Source: Bacillota bacterium
GTDB lineage: Bacteria; Bacillota_B; Desulfitobacteriia; Desulfitobacteriales; Desulfitobacteriaceae
Assembly: GCA_021779415.1 (NCBI GenBank)
Contig: JAJYAS010000045.1
Span: 1-11,263 of the forward strand
DNA length: 11,263 nucleotides
Reading direction: 5' to 3'
This document shows, in pieces, positions 6,880-11,263 of this stretch. The notes below the pieces were generated by a model. That model saw only the letters and a program-made list of their open reading frames with translations, made no database searches and had not been told where the DNA came from. The translations under genes and the position numbers were made by a program. The first letter of the stretch is position 1; every line of letters starts with the position of its first letter.

Positions 6880-7031
6880 TCCACCTTCTGCCCTCAACCC
6901 ACTCTTCAACTCAAAAACAAAACGCGTTGGTGTGATCACTTCTCAACCAACGCATTAAATATTTCTTCATCAAACTCATCAAGCAACGAATCCCTGCTGT
7001 TTATGGTCTCTAGAACTTCGTGGAGCTGTTG
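6880..7031 (-). pseudogene. Remnant of a large serine recombinase C-terminus, copy 2
   Basis: On the minus strand it reads QQLHEVLETINSRDSLLD, then EFDEEIFNALVEK and a stop. In another frame it continues ITPTRFVFELKSGL and runs into unrelated sequence. It is the same recombinase end as copy 1 and is broken at the same place, the hairpin, here by loss of about 8 bases relative to copy 1. It preserves slightly more upstream sequence (QQLHEV) than copy 1. Its edge lies about 17 bases after the HEPN stop codon, so the scar abuts that gene. No catalytic domain remains. Confidence 0.68.
6892..7013. repeat. Direct repeat, copy 2 (recombinase tail)
   Basis: Partner of 5461-5593 in the same orientation. 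It contains the same stem arms, AACGCGTTGGT (6921-6931) and ACCAACGCATT (6946-6956), with a shorter loop. The distance between copies is about 1.43 kb, spanning the HEPN gene. Confidence 0.85.
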
Positions 7032-7324
7032 TCTCTAGCCCACCCTTTGACTTTTCCCCCATACTTGGAGTATTTTGCACTTTTGTCCGAGCAAAAATTA
7101 CTAACACCCTTGGAAACAATTACATACTCAATATGTTCCCATGTACCAGCCTACCCGAAAAACGTCTAAACCAAGCCCTACATTTATGTTCCCGTGGACA
7201 ATCCTGGTCCTATTAAATTGTTCTACAATTCACGCCTAAACACCGGTATCCCTTACCACAAGCGCCTTTCAGGCTGTGCATTTTGTAAGACTTACAACGG
7301 TCTCCACGTGCCTTGTGGCTACAA

Positions 7325-7346
7325 TTCGGATAATTATTTATCCGAA
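7325..7346. terminator. Perfect 9-bp hairpin, possible terminator between convergent genes
   Basis: TTCGGATAA (7325-7333), loop TTAT, then TTATCCGAA (7338-7346) form a perfect stem. On the plus strand a moderately T-rich stretch follows (AATCTTGTTTTAATC). It lies 83 nt past the helicase stop and about 460 nt past the HEPN stop. The missing tight U-run keeps the terminator call weak, though the hairpin itself is certain. Confidence 0.4.
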
Positions 7347-7388
7347 AATCTTGTTTTAATCTTTGTTAATGCAGATTTATCGCTATTA

Positions 7389-7406
7389 GTTTGATTTAAA
7401 TCAGAC
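7389..7406. repeat. 18-base near-perfect palindrome around TGATTTAAATCA
   Basis: GTTTGATTTAAATCAGAC is self-complementary except for one T-G pair; its core 12-mer is perfect. It lies 23 bases past the helicase stop. It could be a protein-binding site or part of the 3' processing/termination region of that gene. Confidence 0.35.
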
Positions 7407-7428
7407 GCCAATGAACGATTGTTCAGAT

Positions 7429-10377
7429 TTATATTGCATTTGAACAGATACTTTTTTTTAACAGTCCGCTTGCGCTGCTTTGAGTATCTTTCAGACAATT
7501 GATATCTCCAAACACGAAAAAATTATCCTTGGCGCGTGAGACAGCAACATTCATCAAACTCTTGTTTTTATCAATAAAAAAACATCCATCATGTTTTCCA
7601 TAGACTGTAGATAATATGATAATTTTCCTTTCTGCCCCTTGAAAAGTATGTACCGTTCCAACACTAATCTTAGAATAATAACCTGGCATTTGTTTTTTCA
7701 GTTCTGCTTGTATACAATTGGCTTGAACTTTAAATGGTGTAATGATACCAACTAAATTTTCTTTTGCATCTTCAGGATAGGCTTTTAATATGATTTTATA
7801 ATTACTTTTCAGCCATTCTACGATCTGTTCAGCTTCTATGCGATTTAATCTACTGCTTCCTTTCCTGCTAGAATACTCAGAATCAATTTGCTTGAAACCC
7901 ATTTGTGGCCATTGCTTTATTGCAAGCCCTTCATCTTGTTTTCCTTTTCCTCTCATCGGCTGAAGATTTCCTTTGTATATCAGCTTATTGCAGTAGTCAA
8001 TAATTTCATTATAGCAGCGGCGATGCTCACTTAGAAACAAACCTCTTTCATTAAATTTTTCATATTTACAGCACTTTGCAGCAACTTTCATTACGCTGGA
8101 GCAGGAGCTGTTTAACCCAGTCTGTTCTAAGAATTCGAATTCACTTAGAGATTGTATCGCCCCATTTGACAGTGCCAACGCTTTGTCAAGTGCCCGATTC
8201 ACAGTTCTTACCGGTTCAATCTGATAAATATCTCCAACAACAATAGACTTTTTAGCGAGAGAAAACGCCCCGGCAGCAATTTCCGGAGATACTTGCCCCG
8301 CTTCATCTACAATAAGTAAATCAATATAATTGTATAGAAAGAACTTTTTTTGATCTCCATATGCGAGGAATTGTTTAGGAAGCACGTAAAATGTCATGAC
8401 TAAACATGGCGTTATCATACTAAGCCGATTATAAAACATGTCTAAAATATTTTTATAGTTTTTGCCCTTTTGTTTATCGGATAGCTCATCCTCTCCACTG
8501 ATCCATCTGCACTCAAAATAATGTACTGCCAGCCAAAACTCCACATATCTAATCCTTCTATCCAACAAGCCGTCAATATAGTCAATATCAAGTTTGTATT
8601 TTTTGTCCTCTTTTTCATGTAAAGCTATGTTGTGTTGTTTCAACTGGTCCAACTCGTTATCATATCGGCTTTTCAGTTTTTCAATCGTTTCTTTTTTCTT
8701 TTTAAGGTCAGAAAGTGTTTTGCTGTATTCGGCATATCGATGGCTATATTTTTCCTTGATCTCATCAAAGCTCATATATTCATTTAAAAAGCTCTGCTCT
8801 TCGTCGTTTATAAGCAATCTGAATTCCGTTTGTATTTTTCTGGAGAAAATCTTTATAAACTTTAACAGTTTATAGAATAATGGAATTTTTTTATAGCAGT
8901 TTTCCCAATCATGAACTCTCTGGCGAATGTTCGAAATTACTGCTTGCCTGTCCTTAATTTGCTCTTTTAAAATACTGATGTATTTGTCTATGGGTTCTCC
9001 CTTCAGATTGAACCCAGCAACTTCTTGAGCCAATGAGAGTAAAGAGTTTTTACTTTTTTCGAAAAAGAATAATTCTTCATGCAGTTTGTTCTGACAAGCA
9101 TTTATGTCTTTGTATTCGCTTCCAAAATATTCATTACAGCTTTTTATCAGCTTCGTCTTTGACTTTTCAATATTCTCTGTATCCTCAACATCAGAAACAA
9201 AAAATTCACCCCTTTGATTGGTATATTGATATCCTTTATTTTTTGCGTCTTTCATCTTTGTTACAGACGGGAAATAGGCAGCAAAACTATTTACCCCCTC
9301 AATCCATCTTTCTTCCAGATTAGATATCCCCATTTTTTTGATATTCCCGAAAGAGGCAATGATATTTGTTACTGCTTGATTGTTGGTTGAAGAAGCAACA
9401 ATAAGGGGAGCCTTCTCCTTTTTCATCGCTCTTTTAACATACATGTCCGCAACGATGGACTGCAGCAAGGTGGTCTTGCCGGTGCCAGGCGGACCATTTA
9501 CCGCCAAAATCTCACCCTCATTCATGAAGTTAAAATGATTGACAGCTTCCCTTTGAGATGGGGACAAAGGATGTTCTCCACTCATTTGGCCACAGTGCGT
9601 TTGCATCTTTGACAAATTGTTTTCTACTAGACGACTTGTACCTGTTATTTGCGTCGATAGGAAATTGTCATAAAGTACTTTCGCTTGATCATCTTCCAGT
9701 AGTTGATTGTACAAATTCATAATATGATAAGTCGAATAAACAGTTTTATCTATGAAAACGTACACATTGTTTTCCAGCTCAAAGAAAGGTTCTTTACTAT
9801 CCATATTCCGGATTGTGTTTTTCTCAAATTCAGATTCCGCAACAGACTCATAGAGTTCTTTAAAAAATGTAGCATAATCAGACCAAGATTTGATTTTCTC
9901 AATTTGGTCTACATGATTGCTCATAAAATTATCAACCGCATCAGCATCCCCTATTGCTAATTTAGGTTCAACCATAGGTTGCAAATATTCTCTTGGAAAC
10001 CAGGGAAGTTTTTTATCACCGACATCAAAGGACAACATACCTTCAATGTTAAGAATTGCCGGGATATAAAACACCCCTGTCAATTCCTCAATTTCATCCT
10101 GTATTTTTTCATTTGCATCAAAGATTGTTTTTATCGTTTTAGCGCAAATAATGACATTGATGAGAGATTTTTTCTTTGATTCATTCTCATCATCAAAGAT
10201 ACTTTTGTTTATGTCTGTAAAAATGTCTTTACAAAGGGTCGGATCAGCTTTTCCTCGAACCAATTCTTCTGGGTTAAGTATGTAATAATTGTCAACTTTA
10301 AAGTCGATTCCCATATTAGCTTGGGCTGCAACAGCACCTCTAAAATATTTTGTGATCTCTTTTGTTTTACAATTCAT
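7429..10377 (-). CDS. Large SF1B (Upf1/Dna2-like, AAA_11/AAA_12) helicase, putative solitary defence helicase
   Basis: 982 aa. All SF1 motifs are present: Walker A GPPGTGKTT (295-303), motif Ia region IVASSTNNQAV, Walker B VDEAGQ (690-695), GDIYQIEP (715-722), LSEHRR with R786/R787, VGIITPFKVQ (876-885), VGTVHTFQGAE (906-916), and NVAVSRAKDNFFVFGD (943-958). It should couple ATP hydrolysis to translocation on DNA or RNA. Residues 1-270 form an unrecognised N-terminal region. About 340 residues between Walker A and B form a long insertion, with a likely coiled coil at about 530-600, rich in K/E heptads. No nuclease motif is seen, so any cleavage would need another site or partner. The ATG at 10377 has GAGGAG 6 nt upstream. 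The gene is monocistronic, convergent with HEPN and co-directional with the Abi gene about 240 bases behind it. Helicase class is certain; defence role is inferred from context. Confidence 0.9.
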   Translation of the reverse strand: MNCKTKEITKYFRGAVAAQANMGIDFKVDNYYILNPEELVRGKADPTLCKDIFTDINKSIFDDENESKKKSLINVIICAKTIKTIFDANEKIQDEIEELTGVFYIPAILNIEGMLSFDVGDKKLPWFPREYLQPMVEPKLAIGDADAVDNFMSNHVDQIEKIKSWSDYATFFKELYESVAESEFEKNTIRNMDSKEPFFELENNVYVFIDKTVYSTYHIMNLYNQLLEDDQAKVLYDNFLSTQITGTSRLVENNLSKMQTHCGQMSGEHPLSPSQREAVNHFNFMNEGEILAVNGPPGTGKTTLLQSIVADMYVKRAMKKEKAPLIVASSTNNQAVTNIIASFGNIKKMGISNLEERWIEGVNSFAAYFPSVTKMKDAKNKGYQYTNQRGEFFVSDVEDTENIEKSKTKLIKSCNEYFGSEYKDINACQNKLHEELFFFEKSKNSLLSLAQEVAGFNLKGEPIDKYISILKEQIKDRQAVISNIRQRVHDWENCYKKIPLFYKLLKFIKIFSRKIQTEFRLLINDEEQSFLNEYMSFDEIKEKYSHRYAEYSKTLSDLKKKKETIEKLKSRYDNELDQLKQHNIALHEKEDKKYKLDIDYIDGLLDRRIRYVEFWLAVHYFECRWISGEDELSDKQKGKNYKNILDMFYNRLSMITPCLVMTFYVLPKQFLAYGDQKKFFLYNYIDLLIVDEAGQVSPEIAAGAFSLAKKSIVVGDIYQIEPVRTVNRALDKALALSNGAIQSLSEFEFLEQTGLNSSCSSVMKVAAKCCKYEKFNERGLFLSEHRRCYNEIIDYCNKLIYKGNLQPMRGKGKQDEGLAIKQWPQMGFKQIDSEYSSRKGSSRLNRIEAEQIVEWLKSNYKIILKAYPEDAKENLVGIITPFKVQANCIQAELKKQMPGYYSKISVGTVHTFQGAERKIIILSTVYGKHDGCFFIDKNKSLMNVAVSRAKDNFFVFGDINCLKDTQSSASGLLKKSICSNAI

Positions 10378-10383
10378 GTAATT

Positions 10384-10389
10384 CTCCTC
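10384..10389 (-). promoter_or_regulatory. Ribosome binding site of the helicase gene
   Basis: GAGGAG on the minus strand, 6 nt before the ATG at 10377, fixes the start of the 982-aa helicase. Confidence 0.75.
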
Positions 10390-10431
10390 AAATTAAAACC
10401 CATACTTTGTTTGCATAAATATCTTTTTGGC

Positions 10432-10456
10432 ACTATTCTACTAAAATGAATATAGT
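10432..10456. promoter_or_regulatory. Imperfect inverted repeat upstream of the helicase, possible operator or promoter region
   Basis: ACTATTC (10432-10438) faces GAATATAGT (10448-10456): a 7-bp dyad with a two-base bulge, 55-79 bases before the helicase start. On the minus strand the region contains TACTATATTC, which could include a -10 element (TATATT), but I find no good -35. It may be a repressor site; this is a guess from position. Confidence 0.25.
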
Positions 10457-10601
10457 ACACTCTTCTAAATAAGGCACCTAATCGCGACTTCAATAGATAA
10501 ATATGAGGATTTTACCACCCTATTGATTTCTTCCTTTATAATCCCGTAGCGTCATACTACTTCATCTTGGCAAAGGTACGAGACCACATTGTAAGAAGTT
10601 A

Positions 10602-10612
10602 GGGTCCGACCC
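10602..10612. repeat. Palindrome GGGTCCGACCC, REP-like
   Basis: GGGTC-C-GACCC sits in TTAGGGTCCGACCCC, 5 bases past the stop of the Abi gene. Short palindromes of the form TAGGGTC-N-GACCC are common near REP-associated tyrosine transposases (IS200-like) in many bacteria. A single copy is seen, with no transposase in the window. It could also be a weak 3' hairpin of the Abi transcript, but no T-run follows on the minus strand. Confidence 0.4.
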
Positions 10613-10617
10613 CAAAA

Positions 10618-11263
10618 CTACTTAAGTTTTGCGTTGAAATAATGAAGTATTGTTCTAACACAATTTACCGCTAATATAGCTTCAGCCTCTTCAAGTATTC
10701 TATCATTAGGATGTGCGATACTAGCTCTATTTCTTAAAGTATTAAGAGTGTCAACTATTGTCGCCAACGCGCCAAATAACTTCTTTGATTCCTCAGCCCC
10801 AGTAGTAATATTCTCAAATGCAGAATGATTTGTACGAACTGTTTTAAACATCTCCGTTAGAGATGCCTGCTCTGAGAATGGAATTTTCGCTTTAACACAA
10901 ATAGCACGCAAATATCCATGTAAAGCGGTATGTACTCGGTCAACAGCACTTGCAGCTCCCGAAGTATATATTAGTTGTTGTGAATCTTTCAAGGCCCGTT
11001 CAACTACTTCGGTTGTTATCTCAGGTTCAGGTTGCTTAACCAATGCTATAGTTTCTGTAGAAACCTCTGCGACGATAAAGCGAACAAATATTCCAAGCTC
11101 TTTAAAGGCTAAAGCAATTTCACGAAAAGCTGCAAGAACTTGAGGACTACTATTTTTTAGTTCAGCCAACTCTACATATCTTTCTACAGAAGCTGAGGTA
11201 TGAAGAACAAAAAACTCGTCACCAAAACCATTTGTACCTTCACTTAAATTAAATGGAATAGAC
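10618..11263 (-). CDS. Abortive infection family protein, Abi_C domain (N-terminus outside window)
   Basis: The frame is open from the right edge to TAG at 10618-10620, giving 214 visible residues and no stop. A TTG at 11169 could act as a start, but the residues before it (SIPFNLSEGTNGFGDE, FFVLHTSASVERYVEL) read as real protein, so the gene surely begins beyond the window. The end matches the Abi_C pattern: AVDRVHTALHGYLRAIC, then LNTLRNRASIAHPNDR and EEAEAILAVNCVRTILHYF. R-ASIA-H fits the R-x4-H motif of HEPN-like RNases, with which this C-terminal domain is often grouped. Such proteins stop phage growth by killing or stalling the infected cell. No ribosome site can be judged. It lies in the same direction as the helicase, about 240 bases upstream, and the palindrome between them suggests separate units. 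Confidence 0.82.
   Translation of the reverse strand, partial: SIPFNLSEGTNGFGDEFFVLHTSASVERYVELAELKNSSPQVLAAFREIALAFKELGIFVRFIVAEVSTETIALVKQPEPEITTEVVERALKDSQQLIYTSGAASAVDRVHTALHGYLRAICVKAKIPFSEQASLTEMFKTVRTNHSAFENITTGAEESKKLFGALATIVDTLNTLRNRASIAHPNDRILEEAEAILAVNCVRTILHYFNAKLK

Larger units (their letters stand above)
6863..7428. other. Gene-free zone between convergent HEPN and helicase genes
   Basis: 566 bases. The first part holds recombinase remnant copy 2. Beyond about 7032 I see no supported gene. A GTG-started frame at 7194-7394 with a few cysteines (CAFCKTYNGLHVPCG) lacks a ribosome site, and the opposite strand also has a broken open stretch here. Notable structures are the 9-bp hairpin at 7325-7346, an 18-base palindrome (7389-7406), and TGAAC-GATT-GTTCA (7412-7425) just past the helicase stop. 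Confidence 0.55.
10378..10617. other. Intergenic region between the Abi and helicase genes
   Basis: 240 bases holding the helicase ribosome site, an imperfect dyad at 10432-10456 and the GGGTCCGACCC palindrome. I see no small gene with a credible start. The helicase promoter should lie here, read on the minus strand, but no clear -35/-10 pair can be named. Confidence 0.5.

Noticed and set aside
5458..6960. The pair of direct repeats as a CRISPR or as insertion-sequence ends
   Set aside because: Only two copies lie 1.4 kb apart, both in the same orientation, and they translate as a recombinase tail. They are neither short spaced repeats nor terminal inverted repeats around a transposase.
7194..7394. 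Plus-strand GTG frame of 66 codons with cysteines (CAFCKTYNGLHVPCG)
   Set aside because: No Shine-Dalgarno and no family resemblance, and its 3' part runs through the 9-bp hairpin. The cysteines alone do not support a zinc protein.
8594..10179. Several plus-strand frames (8594-8875, 9033-9323, 9703-9960, 9979-10179)
   Set aside because: They lie antisense inside the 982-aa helicase, whose motifs are continuous. Their Phe/Ser/Leu-rich make-up is typical of the reverse of Lys/Glu-rich coding DNA.

Overview
The window reads as a bacterial defence island, most likely from a low-GC Gram-positive (Bacillota, possibly Clostridia). The support for this is AT-rich genes, strong purine-rich Shine-Dalgarno sites (GGGAGG, GAGGAG, GAGGAGAGG), TTG/GTG starts, and decayed tails of a large serine recombinase of the kind common in that phylum. 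Genus cannot be told from the sequence. No housekeeping gene, tRNA, rRNA or CRISPR array is visible.

Layout, left to right. (1) 1-2571, minus strand: a Hachiman anti-phage operon. hamA (DUF1837 nuclease) overlaps hamB (SF2 helicase) by ATGA, and hamB runs off the left edge. A possible 35-codon leader gene with a good ribosome site sits in front of hamA. (2) 2902-5351, plus strand: a tight two-gene operon I cannot name, made of a 427-aa protein that looks built from winged-helix-like modules and a 386-aa protein with a PD-(D/E)xK (Mrr-like) nuclease core. This is the best candidate for an undescribed defence system. (3) 5352-7428: a scarred zone holding two degenerate, frameshifted copies of the same serine-recombinase C-terminus in the same orientation. 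They flank a lone HEPN-domain gene (RiboL-PSP-HEPN type, RNNMAH motif). (4) 7429-10377, minus strand: a large SF1B (Upf1/Dna2-like) helicase of 982 aa with a long, partly coiled-coil insertion between its Walker A and Walker B motifs. (5) 10618-11263, minus strand: the C-terminal part of an abortive-infection family protein (Abi_C), cut by the right edge.

The genes do not form one pathway. They look like separate defence modules stacked in one hotspot: a DNA-damage-sensing nuclease/helicase pair, a putative restriction-type nuclease with a DNA-binding partner, a HEPN RNase-like effector, a solitary helicase, and an Abi protein. The repeated recombinase tails suggest that cargo was gained by successive site-specific insertions. 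Hachiman, the HEPN family and Abi_C are recognised from established families. The function of the two-gene operon and of the solitary helicase is inference.
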